Of a stretch of 64,000 nucleotides of DNA, positions 35,741 through 44,997 are shown piece by piece. The stretch is from Hyphomicrobiales bacterium (GTDB lineage Bacteria; Pseudomonadota; Alphaproteobacteria; Rhizobiales; Rhizobiaceae). The translations under genes were made by a program, and so were the position numbers. The notes beneath the pieces are model-generated. The model had not been told where the DNA came from and searched no databases. It saw only the letters and a list, made by a program, of their open reading frames with translations. The DNA lies in NCBI GenBank assembly GCA_900472295.1, contig UCIA01000001.1, forward strand, positions 23,348 through 87,347. The letters run 5' to 3'. Each line of letters starts with the position of its first letter. Positions within the stretch are counted from its first letter, which is position 1.

Positions 35741-35930
35741 TTCCTTCTCCCCTTGTGGGGTCCGAAGGACGGGGCGAGACCCGTGGCTCGCCCCAGGGCG
35801 GTGGCCGAGCGAAGCTCGGTCGGATGAGGGGTGTTCCAGCTTGGCATTGACGGTGCTCCGTTACGCACCCCTCATCCGTCTCGGCGCTGCGCGCCGATCC
35901 ACCTTCTCCCACAAGGGGAGAAGGGGAAGC
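35741..35930. repeat. Composite nested palindromic repeat inside the ABC operon
   Basis: The outer arms CCTTCTCCCCTTGTGGG and CCCACAAGGGGAGAAGG (35743-35759 and 35908-35924) are exact complements. Inside, CGGATGAGGGGTG (35821-35833) pairs with CACCCCTCATCCG (35866-35878). Smaller hairpins form at 35770-35792, 35805-35819 and 35882-35896. It lies wholly between the binding-protein stop and the first permease start. Confidence 0.8.
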
Positions 35931-35948
35931 GGAGGGGCGCTGCTTCCC

Positions 35949-37238
35949 TTACGCCGCGATGAACTCGTTCCAGCGCTTCACCATGTAGCGGTCCTCGTCC
36001 ATCACCGAGTTCCAGCAGGCGACCTTGCCCATGCGCTCTTCGAACGAGCCGCCGTCGCGCACGGCGCCGGCCTTTTCCATGACGGTGCCGTCCGGCGCCT
36101 TGATCTCGCCCTTGGCCGGCTTGCCCTCGATCCAGTAGCCCCACTCGTCCTCCGACATGAACTTCTTGGCCGAGACCATGTTGGCGGAATAGTAGCCCTG
36201 GCGATTGAGATAGCCGCCGACCCAGCCGGACGTGTACCAGTTGATATATTCGTAGGCAGCGTCGAGCTCGGCGCCCTTGAGATGGGCGGCGAGGCCAAGG
36301 CCGCCGCCCCATGAGCGGTAGCCTTCCTTGAGCGGCTGGAAGCGGCAGGCTATGCCCTTGGAGCGCACGGCGGCGACGGCTGGCGACCACATCGACTGGA
36401 TGACCACTTCGCCCGATGCCATCAGGTTGACACTCTCGTCGAACGACTTCCAGAAGGCACGGAACTGGCCGGCCTGCTTGGCCTTGATCAGGAAGTCGAT
36501 CGTCTTGTCGATCTCTTCCTTGGTCATGTTGCCCTTGTCGGCATATCTAATGTTGCCGGTGGCTTCCATGATCATGGCCGCATCCATGATGCCGATGGAC
36601 GGGATGTTGAGGATCGCGGTCTTGCCCTTGAAGGCCGGGTCCATGATGTCGGCCCAGGTGGTGATGTCGCGGCCGACGAGGTCGGGGCGTATGCCCAGCG
36701 TATCGGCGTTGTAGATCGTCGGCACCATGGTGAACCAGTTGGTGGGCGCCTTGGCGAAGGTCTTTGAGTCCTGCGCCTCGACATATCCGACCGTGTGCGG
36801 CGCGGTGCCTTGGGCAATGACGCTGTCGGGCGTCAGCTTGCCGGTTTTGAACAGCGGCACCAACTCGTCGTAATATTTCAGCTTGCTGACATCCATCGGC
36901 TGCAGCACGCCGCTCGGGAACACCTTCTTGCAGATCCAGTATTCGATGTCGGCGATGTCGTAGCTGTCGGGCTGCGTTACTGCGCGCTGCGCGGCGGCAT
37001 CGGAATCGGTCGCCGTCATTTCCAGCGTGATGCCGAGGTCGGCCTTGCACTTGTCGGCGATGGCATTCAGGTTCGATACGCCGGTGCCGAACTGGCGCAG
37101 CGTGATGTTGGACTGCGCCCAGATGGTCGGGAACCCTGTAATGACGCCCGAGCCTGCGGCGAGGCCGACGGCGGCGGCACCCGTCTTGAGCAGCGAGCGG
37201 CGCGAAATGCCAGTCTTTGTTTCTATTGTTTTGGTCAT
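35949..37238 (-). CDS. Tat-exported ABC transporter substrate-binding protein (PotD-like)
   Basis: 429 residues. N-terminal SRRSLLKTGAAAVGLAAGSG is a twin-arginine signal, so the protein folds before export. The mature part has the type-2 periplasmic binding fold of the PotD/PotF group (DIADIEYWICKKVFPSGVLQPMD, YNADTLGIRPDLVGRDITTWADIMDPAFKGK). Polyamine-contact residues cannot be judged by eye, so the ligand may not be a polyamine. ATG follows AGGGGA; the frame is open 34 codons upstream. Confidence 0.87.
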   Translation of the reverse strand: MTKTIETKTGISRRSLLKTGAAAVGLAAGSGVITGFPTIWAQSNITLRQFGTGVSNLNAIADKCKADLGITLEMTATDSDAAAQRAVTQPDSYDIADIEYWICKKVFPSGVLQPMDVSKLKYYDELVPLFKTGKLTPDSVIAQGTAPHTVGYVEAQDSKTFAKAPTNWFTMVPTIYNADTLGIRPDLVGRDITTWADIMDPAFKGKTAILNIPSIGIMDAAMIMEATGNIRYADKGNMTKEEIDKTIDFLIKAKQAGQFRAFWKSFDESVNLMASGEVVIQSMWSPAVAAVRSKGIACRFQPLKEGYRSWGGGLGLAAHLKGAELDAAYEYINWYTSGWVGGYLNRQGYYSANMVSAKKFMSEDEWGYWIEGKPAKGEIKAPDGTVMEKAGAVRDGGSFEERMGKVACWNSVMDEDRYMVKRWNEFIAA

Positions 37239-37272
37239 GACTATTCCCCTGTTTTGTTTTGCTTCGTTGAAT

Positions 37273-38373
37273 TCATGAATGAAGGCGGCCGAGGGCGATC
37301 GCGTCTTGCGGATCCCAGGCCAGCGGTACCGCGTCGCCAAGGGCGACGGGTCTGGCGAAGAAGTCGGAGTCGTCGATGATGACGGTGAAATCGTCGATGC
37401 CGGCGCCGGTGACCGACAGCTTCACCGTGGCGCCGCGATATTCGATGTTGGAGACGATGCCGGTGAAGCCGAGGCCGGGCGAGGGCGGTTCGCCGATGCG
37501 CACATGGTCGGTACGGACGGCAATGTCGATCGGCGTGCCCGCCTCCTGGCCCATCTTCTGGCCTTGCCCGCGGGCGGCGAGCGAGCCGCCGCCGTTGACG
37601 TCGAAGACGACCATGCCGTCGCGCATGCCGGTGACCCGGCCGGAGATGACATTGTGGGCGCCCATGAAGCGCGCGACGAAGGCGGTGGCCGGCCGCTCGA
37701 ACACCTCGCGCGGCCGCGCGGCCTGTTCGATGCGGCCATCATTCATCACCACGATCAGGTCCGCCAAGGCCATGGCCTCCTCCTGGCTGTGGGTGACGTG
37801 GACGAAGGTGATGCCGAGCGAGGTCTGCAGCTTCTTCAGCTCGGCGCGCATGCGGATTTTCAGAAACGGGTCGAGCGCCGACAGCGGCTCGTCGAGCAGC
37901 AGCGCGTCAGGATCGGTGATCAGCGCCCGCGCCAACGCCACGCGCTGCTGCTGGCCACCGGAAAGCTGCGCGGGCCGGCGCGTCGCATAGGCCTCCATCT
38001 GCATCAGCTTGAGCAGGTCGAGCGCCTTGGCGCGGCGCTGCTCCCTGTCGACGCCCTTCATCTTGAGGCTGAAGGCGACATTGTCGATGAGGTCGAGATG
38101 CGGAAACAGCGCATAGGATTGGAACATCATCGCGGTCCCGCGTTTTGCCGGCGGCAGGTCGGTGACGACGATGTTGCCCAGACGGACATCACCGGACGAA
38201 ATGCTTTCGTGGCCGGCGATCATGCGCAGCGTTGAGGTCTTGCCGCAGCCGGAGGGGCCAAGCAGGCAGCAATAGGTGCCCGGCGGTATCTTCAGGCTGA
38301 TGTCCTCGACGGCGGTCGTCGTTCCATAGACTTTCGAAACAGACACGATGTCGATCTCGGCGGCTTTGGACAT
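37273..38373 (-). CDS. ABC transporter ATP-binding protein (PotA-like)
   Basis: 366 residues. Walker A is LGPSGCGKTSTLRMIAG (residues about 36-52), the signature is LSGGQQQRVALARAL, Walker B is ALLLDEPLSALDP and the H-loop is VTHSQEEAM. A C-terminal TOBE-like regulatory domain follows. It is the first gene of the minus-strand operon, 264 bases from the divergent GntR gene. Confidence 0.92.
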   Translation of the reverse strand: MSKAAEIDIVSVSKVYGTTTAVEDISLKIPPGTYCCLLGPSGCGKTSTLRMIAGHESISSGDVRLGNIVVTDLPPAKRGTAMMFQSYALFPHLDLIDNVAFSLKMKGVDREQRRAKALDLLKLMQMEAYATRRPAQLSGGQQQRVALARALITDPDALLLDEPLSALDPFLKIRMRAELKKLQTSLGITFVHVTHSQEEAMALADLIVVMNDGRIEQAARPREVFERPATAFVARFMGAHNVISGRVTGMRDGMVVFDVNGGGSLAARGQGQKMGQEAGTPIDIAVRTDHVRIGEPPSPGLGFTGIVSNIEYRGATVKLSVTGAGIDDFTVIIDDSDFFARPVALGDAVPLAWDPQDAIALGRLHS

Positions 38374-38498
38374 TCAAGCTTCCCCGTTTGGTCGCATTAA
38401 CCAATGCATCATGCGTGCCAATCTGGAGGTGATCGGCCAAGTGTTTGAATCTTCTAAAAAATCAGGATTCCGGGGCACTGCCTATCCTGAAGGCGTCC

Positions 38499-38542
38499 TT
38501 GTGCATTGCACAAATTATGAGCGATTGTCGGCGATGTGCACA
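38499..38542. promoter_or_regulatory. Two palindromic operator candidates for the GntR regulator
   Basis: TTGTGCA-T-TGCACAA (38499-38513) is a perfect 7-bp palindrome. A second related palindrome, TGTGCACA, lies at 38535-38542, so both share the TGTGCA half-site. They sit in the 264-base divergent gap between the GntR gene and the ABC operon, consistent with autorepression and operon control by the GntR protein. Confidence 0.5.
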
Positions 38543-38637
38543 AAAATCGTATGCAATCTTTTTTGACTTCGTATCCACTTTGCCTCTCGTGCGGAGACGA
38601 CGAGTCGCGCTAGAAGAGGGCGGGACCCATCATCGCC

Positions 38638-39351
38638 ATGAACATTGCCGATCAGATCTATTCCGCCGCCGACAGCGCCAATCAGGATCGCGCCCAGGCG
38701 ATCCGTGACAATCTGCGCGACGCCATCGTCGACCGCCGGCTGGCGCCGGGCACCAAGCTCTCGGAAGGCGAAGTTGGCACGCTGTTCGACGTGTCGCGCA
38801 CCGTCGCACGCGCGGCGCTGCAAATGCTGTCCTTCGAAGGACTGGTGCGCACCGAGCGCAACCGTGGCGCCTTCGTTGCCAACCCCTCGCCCGAGGAAGC
38901 GCGCCAGGTGTTCGCCTCGCGCCGCCTGATCGAGCCGGGCATTGCCATTGCCGCCTGCGGCCGAGTAACCGCCGCCGACATCGCCGCGTTTCGGGCACAG
39001 CTCGACGAGGAAGGCCGCTTCATCGCCGAGCGCGGTCCGACCGCGCGGCGCTCCGAAATCAAGGCATCAGGTGATTTCCATCTGCTGCTGGCCTCAGTCG
39101 CCGGCAATGCCATCCTGCAGCGCTTCATGGAAGAACTGGTTGCACGGTCGTCTCTGGTCATCGCCCTTTACGGACGGTCTGGCGTTTCGGCCTGCGGGCA
39201 TAGCGAGCACACGGAAATTGTCGGTGCGCTGGAGAGCAGCGATTTCGAACTGGCAAGCCGGCTGATGCTGCACCACATCGATCACATCGAAGCTGATCTC
39301 GATCTGCGCGTCAGGGCCGGCCCCGCGCTACGCGAAGCTCTCAATTTCTGA
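38638..39351 (+). CDS. GntR-family regulator with FCD domain
   Basis: 237 residues. The winged helix spans about 18-80 (AIRDNLRDAIVDRRLAPGTKLSEGEVG, then SRTVARAALQMLSFEGLV). The FCD ligand domain follows with its metal-binding pattern: Asp and His in KASGDFHLLL, then HSEHTEIVGAL and the final HHIDHIEADL. It is divergent from the ABC-racemase operon and is the obvious candidate to sense its substrate or a catabolite. Confidence 0.88.
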   Translation: MNIADQIYSAADSANQDRAQAIRDNLRDAIVDRRLAPGTKLSEGEVGTLFDVSRTVARAALQMLSFEGLVRTERNRGAFVANPSPEEARQVFASRRLIEPGIAIAACGRVTAADIAAFRAQLDEEGRFIAERGPTARRSEIKASGDFHLLLASVAGNAILQRFMEELVARSSLVIALYGRSGVSACGHSEHTEIVGALESSDFELASRLMLHHIDHIEADLDLRVRAGPALREALNF

Positions 39352-39354
39352 CGG

Positions 39355-40584
39355 CTAATTTTCGTCTTCCGTGGTGGCAGGCGCTGCCTGTCTGGCAGCC
39401 TTGCGGCGCAGCATCTTGGTCAGCTTCCAGACCGTCGGGTTGTTCTTGATGAAGGCTTTCGCCCGCGCGCCTTGCCGCAGCGCCGACGCCAGCGCGCGTC
39501 CCTTCAGCGTCAACGGCACCAGCACTTCGAAATGCCGGGTTTCGATATCGCACCAGAGCCGCTTGTAGGGTTCGTCGCCGACCGAGAAATCATAGACTTC
39601 GAAACCTGCCTCGCAGGTTTCCTGGATGTTGTCGAAGAACAGGAAATCGCCGGGGCTGGTGTGGCCGAGATCGTCCTCGGCGATGGCTCCGAATTCGCAG
39701 ACCAGGCGTTTGCCCGAGCGGCTCGATCCGGTGATCGCGCGCAGTCTGCCGGCGACTTCCAGCCCATGCAGCACGAAGGCCGGTTTTTCCTCGGCCAGCG
39801 CGCCGGCGAACAGGGCGCGGAAGAAAGCCCGCACCTCCGGCTCGCCGAAGACATTGGCGATGCCCATCTTGGCGAAGCGGAACTCCTTCATCTCGAAGAA
39901 GGCGTCGAGCAGCCTGTTCACCTCTTCTGGTGTCCGCGCTTCGATGCGGCGATAGCTGCCGACCGCCTCGAATTTGCGCGTCTGCGAGCGGTGCTTCTTG
40001 CGCTTGCGTTTGCCGCTCGCGCGCGACAGCAGCGCATCGAAACCGCCGTCGAGATCGACGGCAAGCGACAAATTTGGGCTTGGAAAGTTGGAGAAGGCCG
40101 CCAGCGGATTGGCAATGCCCTCGAGGTCGGGCAGCAGCCTTTCCAGCGCAACGAGGTCGATATCTGGACGCGCCTTGCCGATTGCGGTCACCAGCCTGCG
40201 GATGGCCCCGGCATCGGCCTTTGCCAGCCAGGCCGGATCGGCGGCGGCGAAATTGCCGTTGGCATGGCGCCCGCCCATGAAGCGGGCGACGCGGAATGGA
40301 CCAGATCGTGTGATTTCCAGTGCCAGCGAGAAGACCGGCCTGTCCTCGATTTTCAGCGTGGCGATGATTGCATCGGAATTGGCCTTTGCCGTCCAGGCTC
40401 GGATCCAGGCCGCGCTTTGCGCCGGCGCAAACAGCGCCGAACCGCAGAACTCGCCATAGGAGGCAAGTGCTGCAGCATCTGCGATCGACACCGACAGGCT
40501 GGTCTGGTCGGGAGCCGGTGCGCGCGCGGAGGCCTTGCTTGCGGCGAGCCGATTGCCGTCAAATGACGCGATGGCGTCAACCAT
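39355..40584 (-). CDS. BioF2-like acetyltransferase (CelD/FemAB-type GNAT)
   Basis: 409 residues. The Acetyltransf_6 region runs from RKRKKHRSQTRKFEAVG through GDFLFFDNIQETCEAGFEVYDFSVGDEPYKRLWC, a conserved pattern of this group. Such proteins occur in cellulose and exopolysaccharide loci and are thought to acylate surface polymers. It is divergent from a polysaccharide deacetylase gene, supporting a role in envelope glycan modification. Confidence 0.78.
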   Translation of the reverse strand: MVDAIASFDGNRLAASKASARAPAPDQTSLSVSIADAAALASYGEFCGSALFAPAQSAAWIRAWTAKANSDAIIATLKIEDRPVFSLALEITRSGPFRVARFMGGRHANGNFAAADPAWLAKADAGAIRRLVTAIGKARPDIDLVALERLLPDLEGIANPLAAFSNFPSPNLSLAVDLDGGFDALLSRASGKRKRKKHRSQTRKFEAVGSYRRIEARTPEEVNRLLDAFFEMKEFRFAKMGIANVFGEPEVRAFFRALFAGALAEEKPAFVLHGLEVAGRLRAITGSSRSGKRLVCEFGAIAEDDLGHTSPGDFLFFDNIQETCEAGFEVYDFSVGDEPYKRLWCDIETRHFEVLVPLTLKGRALASALRQGARAKAFIKNNPTVWKLTKMLRRKAARQAAPATTEDEN

Positions 40585-40676
40585 ACCTCAATCCTTAAGG
40601 CGTATTCGTCGCGATCAGGGAGTTCGCGTCGGCGCGTTCCGTGCTTGGATCGAGCCTAGGCGCAAAAGGTGAATGA

Positions 40677-41735
40677 ATGATCGACGGTGGTGAGGCAGTT
40701 CGGAAACTGGCGCTTAACATCGCCCGCTTTACCGGCCTTGCACCGCTGGCCAAGCCGTTCGTCGGCGGCATCGGCGCCATCCTCATGCTGCACCGGGTTA
40801 CCGCCACGCCGGAGAAGCCCGACGGCGTCAACCGCCACCTCAACATCGCGCCGCGTTTCCTCGACGCTCTGGTCGCCGACATGAAGGCGAGGGGCTACGC
40901 TTTCGTTACGTTGGACGAGGCGATCGAGCGCATCAAGGCCGGCGGCAAGGACGGCCAGTTCGCCACCATCACCGCCGACGACGCTTATCGCGACAACATG
41001 ACCGAAGCGCTGCCGGTGCTGGAAAAGCACGACGCGCCGATCACCATCTATGTCGCGCCGGGGCTGATCGACGGCACGGCCGACCTGTGGTGGGACGTGG
41101 TCGAGGACATCGTCAATGCACGTGACCGGCTGACGCTTGCGACGCCGAAAGGGCCGGTGACGATCGATTGCTCGACCCACGGCAGGAAACTTCAGGCCAA
41201 CGCACGCCTGCATGACTACCTGACGTTGGAGGTGCGCGAGGAAGATCAGGGCGCCGTATTGCGCGAACTGGCGCGCTCGAACGGCATCGAACTCGATGGT
41301 TTGCGTTCAAGCACGCTCATGACCTGGGACGATATCCGTGCTATGGCCGCGCACCGGCTGGTGACGATCGGCGCACACACGGTCAACCACCGCAATCTGA
41401 AGCGGCTTGACGAAGCCGACGCCCGTCACGAGATTGGCGACGTCAGGCAACAACTGCAGGCGCAACTCGGCGAAGAGCCGCGCCATCTCGCCTATCCCTA
41501 CGGCTACGCCAGCGCTGTCGGCTGCCGCGAAGTGGGCTTTGCCCGCGACGCCGGATACGCCTCCGCAGTGACGACCCGCCATGGCGTGCTGCATGCCGAG
41601 CATGCCGATTTCCTGCACGCGCTGCCGCGCATTTCGGTCAACGGCCGCTACCAGAGCGTCGCCCATATCAGAACTATGCTGTCGGGTGTGACGACGCCGC
41701 TGGCCAATGCCGGCAAGATGGTGGTCACCATCTAA
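40677..41735 (+). CDS. Polysaccharide deacetylase family protein (NodB-like)
   Basis: 352 residues. The NodB-homology domain is visible: LMLHRV at the start, ATITADDAYRDN as the metal-Asp motif, TIGAHTVNHRNLKRL with the H-x3-H pair and LAYPYG further on. The first motif reads DDA where most family members have DDG, a small departure. The domain is interrupted by an insertion of about 80 residues (WWDVVEDIV onward). The protein has no signal peptide, so it may act in the cytoplasm. Confidence 0.8.
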   Translation: MIDGGEAVRKLALNIARFTGLAPLAKPFVGGIGAILMLHRVTATPEKPDGVNRHLNIAPRFLDALVADMKARGYAFVTLDEAIERIKAGGKDGQFATITADDAYRDNMTEALPVLEKHDAPITIYVAPGLIDGTADLWWDVVEDIVNARDRLTLATPKGPVTIDCSTHGRKLQANARLHDYLTLEVREEDQGAVLRELARSNGIELDGLRSSTLMTWDDIRAMAAHRLVTIGAHTVNHRNLKRLDEADARHEIGDVRQQLQAQLGEEPRHLAYPYGYASAVGCREVGFARDAGYASAVTTRHGVLHAEHADFLHALPRISVNGRYQSVAHIRTMLSGVTTPLANAGKMVVTI

Positions 41736-41750
41736 CCTGGCTCGAGCGCG

Positions 41751-41966
41751 TCAGCCCTTCGGCCGCGGCTCCAGGATCAGCCATTTGATGATGCCCATCG
41801 CCGGCAGCACCCAGAACAGGCCGCTGAACAGGAAGAACAGGAGGTGCACCAGCGGGCTGGATTCCGATAGCTGCGCCACCGCAATGATCGACGCGACCAG
41901 CGCATAGATGATGACCAGCGCGACCAGCAGAAAAGTTCCGATCAGCTTTTTCAGGCGGATGGGCAT
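41751..41966 (-). CDS. DUF2842 small membrane protein
   Basis: 71 residues with two membrane segments (LIGTFLLVALVIIYALVASIIA and LLFFLFSGLFWVLPAMGIIKW) and a basic end EPRPKG. Size and pattern match DUF2842, an alphaproteobacterial family of unknown role. The start was set at MPIRLKKL; the frame upstream is polar and unsupported. Confidence 0.75.
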   Translation of the reverse strand: MPIRLKKLIGTFLLVALVIIYALVASIIAVAQLSESSPLVHLLFFLFSGLFWVLPAMGIIKWLILEPRPKG

Positions 41967-42118
41967 GAGATGTTCTCGTTGATCGCCTTCGCTTAGGCCC
42001 AACCGAAGATACGTGCAACCCGTGACTTGCGGCGCGACGGCGTGCCGCGCCGCCCGGTCTTGTCAGCTGGGTTGCGATGGTTCACCAATCCGCGACTTCA
42101 ACCTGCCGGGACAAATCC

Positions 42119-43192
42119 ATGGCCGCCATCTCAGCCACCGCGCCCTACACGGCCCGCGACCGCGACCTCTCCAACCGGGCGCTGGTACGCGGCTGGCTCT
42201 ATGTCGTGCTCTTGGTCCTGTTTGCGCTGGTGCTGGTCGGCGGCGCCACCAGGCTTACCGATTCCGGCCTGTCGATTACGCAGTGGAAGCCGATCCACGG
42301 CGTGATACCGCCGCTCAACGAGGCCGAGTGGCAGGAGGAATTCCAGCTCTACCAGAAGATCCCGCAATATGCCGAGCTCAACCAGGGCATGAGCCTGGAA
42401 GCGTTCAAGTCGATCTTCTGGTGGGAATGGGCGCACCGCATCCTGGCCCGCGGCGTCGGCCTGGTCTTCGGCCTCCCGCTGCTGGTGTTCTGGGCAACAC
42501 GGCGCATCGAGCGCGGCCTCGGGCCAAAGCTGGTCGGCATTCTGCTGCTCGGCGGCCTGCAGGGCGCCATCGGCTGGTGGATGGTGGCCTCCGGCCTGGT
42601 CGACAGGGTCTCCGTCAGCCAGTATCGGTTGGCGACGCACCTGACGCTGGCCGCCCTGATCATCACCGCCACCATGGTGATCGCTCGCGGGCTGGCGCCG
42701 CATTCCGAGCCCGCCGCCGACCGATCGACGCAGCGGCTTGCAGGCTTCATCGTCTTGCTGGCGCTGGTCCAGATCTATCTCGGCGGGCTGGTCGCCGGGC
42801 TCGATGCCGGCCTGAGCTACAACACCTGGCCGCTGATGGACGGCAAGGTGATCCCGTCCGACTTGCTGCTGCTCGAACCGGCTTGGCGCAATTTCTTCGA
42901 GAACCCGAAGACGGTGCAGTTCGTCCACCGGATCGGCGCCTATACGGTCTTTGCCGTGGCACTCTGGCATATGATCGCGACACGCCGGCGCCTGCCGGGG
43001 ACGACACATGCGCGGCGCGCGACGCTGCTGTTTCTGCTGGTACTGGTTCAGGCATCGATTGGCATCGGCACGCTGCTGATGCAGGTGCCGCTGCACATGG
43101 CGCTGACGCATCAGGCTTTCGCGCTGGTCCTGCTGGGCTTTGCCGCCGCCCACTGGCGCGGCACCAAGGGCGCCTATCCGCTGCCGCACTAG
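42119..43192 (+). CDS. ctaA: Heme A synthase (COX15/CtaA)
   Basis: Membrane enzyme that oxidises the C8 methyl of heme O to the formyl of heme A for cytochrome aa3 oxidase. 357 residues with eight membrane segments. The heme-ligand histidines are in [31 protein letters not shown] and [27 protein letters not shown] is the family signature. An earlier ATG at 42077 is possible. It converges on the kinase-like gene with seven bases between stops. Confidence 0.95.
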   Translation: MAAISATAPYTARDRDLSNRALVRGWLYVVLLVLFALVLVGGATRLTDSGLSITQWKPIHGVIPPLNEAEWQEEFQLYQKIPQYAELNQGMSLEAFKSIFWWEWAHRILARGVGLVFGLPLLVFWATRRIERGLGPKLVGILLLGGLQGAIGWWMVASGLVDRVSVSQYRLATHLTLAALIITATMVIARGLAPHSEPAADRSTQRLAGFIVLLALVQIYLGGLVAGLDAGLSYNTWPLMDGKVIPSDLLLLEPAWRNFFENPKTVQFVHRIGAYTVFAVALWHMIATRRRLPGTTHARRATLLFLLVLVQASIGIGTLLMQVPLHMALTHQAFALVLLGFAAAHWRGTKGAYPLPH

Positions 43193-43199
43193 ATAGCAG

Positions 43200-44039
43200 T
43201 CAGAAGCTGAGCCGCACCTTCCGGATCGCGGCTGCGACCGAGAGTTCGCGGTTCTCGTCGTCCGCATTCTCGTCTTCATGATGCCACGCGGCCGACAGGC
43301 AGCCATAGGCGATGGCGTGGTCGAGCATGGCAACCGGCGTCTGTCCGAGCGTTTTGCCAAAGATGTCGGCCATATGCGCAATGCGCTCAGGATCGAGGCA
43401 GAGGTCGTCGCGCTCAAGCGGATTGTAGAACAGATTGGCGGCATCGAAGCCGGGATCGCCGAGAACGCCTTTCGGGTCGATCGTCAGCCAGCCTCGCGGT
43501 CCCTGCAGGATGTTTTCGTGGTGGAGGTCGCCGTGCAGCGGCCTGACGTCATGCGGATCGTCCAGCAGCCGGTCGGCAATGGCGGCGGCGTCGACATAGA
43601 TGCTGGCTTGACCCGCATCGCGGTCGGTTGCGGCTTTTTTGAACAGGCTGGCGTATCGCTCCCTGAGTGGCTGGAGCTCGGATGGGAACGGGTGTTTCGA
43701 TGGCGAAAACAGCCGCGCCATCACCTCCGCCGCGATCGCGGTCGCGGCGTTGTCGCCTTCCTTGTCCAGCACCTCGGACAGCAAGGTATCGCCGCCATAT
43801 TCGAGCAACATGCGGTGGCCGTCGCGGCCAAGCAGCCGCACCGCGCCTTCACCACGCCGCCAGGCGAGATAATGTTCGCCGCGCAACTCGTCCTCGACAT
43901 CGTCGAACGGTTTGAGCGCCTTGACGATGGCCGGCGAGCCGTCCTCCAGCCGCACCTTCCAGATGCGGCTCGAAAACGTTTCGGCTATGAGTTCGGGCGC
44001 GCTGACCTTCCAGCGCTTGGGAAATGCCGGCGCATCCAT
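43200..44039 (-). CDS. Aminoglycoside/hydroxyurea phosphotransferase-like kinase
   Basis: 279 residues of the APH(6)/hydroxyurea-kinase family. The catalytic loop is PLHGDLHHENIL, the metal-binding motif is WLTIDPKGVLGDPGFDAANLF, and the ATP-binding Lys is in AIVKALKPFDD. Homologues phosphorylate streptomycin or hydroxyurea, but many chromosomal members have unknown natural substrates. It starts one base after argC stops, so it is co-transcribed with arginine-metabolism genes. Resistance is therefore not assumed. Confidence 0.78.
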   Translation of the reverse strand: MDAPAFPKRWKVSAPELIAETFSSRIWKVRLEDGSPAIVKALKPFDDVEDELRGEHYLAWRRGEGAVRLLGRDGHRMLLEYGGDTLLSEVLDKEGDNAATAIAAEVMARLFSPSKHPFPSELQPLRERYASLFKKAATDRDAGQASIYVDAAAIADRLLDDPHDVRPLHGDLHHENILQGPRGWLTIDPKGVLGDPGFDAANLFYNPLERDDLCLDPERIAHMADIFGKTLGQTPVAMLDHAIAYGCLSAAWHHEDENADDENRELSVAAAIRKVRLSF

Positions 44040-44040
44040 C

Positions 44041-44967
44041 TTAAAGGCCGAGCATCAGGTCCATGTTCTGCACGGCCGCGCCCGAGGCGCCCTTGCCGAG
44101 ATTGTCATAGACGGCAATCAGCAGCGCCTGCGCCCTGTCGTCATTGCCGAAGACATAGACCTTCATGCGGTTGGTGCCGTTGTAGACCTCGGGATTGATC
44201 TCGGGCAGGCGCTCCACATGCGCGTAAGGCGCCACCTCGACCACGCCGCCCTTGATCGCGGCAAAATGGTCGGCGATCGCGGCATGCAGTTCAGCGCCCG
44301 TCGGCACATGGCCGAGGCCGCCGAGCTGCAGCGGCACCACGGTGATCATGCCTTGCGCGAAATTTCCGACCGCCGGCTGCATGATCGGATCGTGCGACAG
44401 CTTTGCATAGGTGCGCAGCTCGGGCACATGCTTGTGCTGCAGGGTCAGTCCATAGACCTGGAATTCGGAGGCATCCTCGCCCTTTGCGACATAGTCCTCG
44501 ATCATCGGCCGGCCGCCGCCCGAATAGCCTGAAATGCCGTTGACCGTGATCGGGAAATCCGGCGGCAGCAGGCCTGCCGCCACCAGCGGCCGCAGCGTTG
44601 CGATCGGTCCCTGCGGCCAGCAGCCGGGATTGGCAACGCGCTTGGCGTTGGCGATGACCTTGGCCTGATCCTTGTCCAGTTCGGCAAAGCCATATTCCCA
44701 GCCCGACGCGACGCGATGCGCGGTCGAGGCGTCGATCACCCTGGTGGTGTCGTTCTCGATCAGCGCCACGCTTTCCTTGGCGGCCGCATCCGGCAGGCAC
44801 AGGATGGCGACATCGGCGGCGTTGAGAAACTCGGCGCGCGCCGCCGTTTCCTTGCGGCGCTCGGTCGGGATCGAGATGATCTCAAGATCGCCACGCTCGG
44901 CAAGCAGCGCCCTGATCTGCAGGCCGGTGGTGCCGTGTTCGCCGTCGATGAAGATTTTCGGTTTCAT
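44041..44967 (-). CDS. argC: N-acetyl-gamma-glutamyl-phosphate reductase, type 2
   Basis: Cytoplasmic NADPH enzyme of arginine synthesis. The nucleotide site is in FIDGEHGTTGLQIRALL, and the catalytic Cys is C116 in VANPGCWPQG. YSGGGRPMIEDY and KHVPEL complete the active site. The length of 308 is that of the shorter type-2 class. It lies 30 bases behind speB on the same strand. Confidence 0.95.
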   Translation of the reverse strand: MKPKIFIDGEHGTTGLQIRALLAERGDLEIISIPTERRKETAARAEFLNAADVAILCLPDAAAKESVALIENDTTRVIDASTAHRVASGWEYGFAELDKDQAKVIANAKRVANPGCWPQGPIATLRPLVAAGLLPPDFPITVNGISGYSGGGRPMIEDYVAKGEDASEFQVYGLTLQHKHVPELRTYAKLSHDPIMQPAVGNFAQGMITVVPLQLGGLGHVPTGAELHAAIADHFAAIKGGVVEVAPYAHVERLPEINPEVYNGTNRMKVYVFGNDDRAQALLIAVYDNLGKGASGAAVQNMDLMLGL

Positions 44968-44997
44968 ATCCCTGCAAAATTCCCTGCTAGTTCAAAC

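Noticed and set aside
43200-44039. Acquired antibiotic-resistance gene
   Set aside because: The gene is embedded one base behind argC, with normal composition and no mobile element, so a housekeeping role is more likely.
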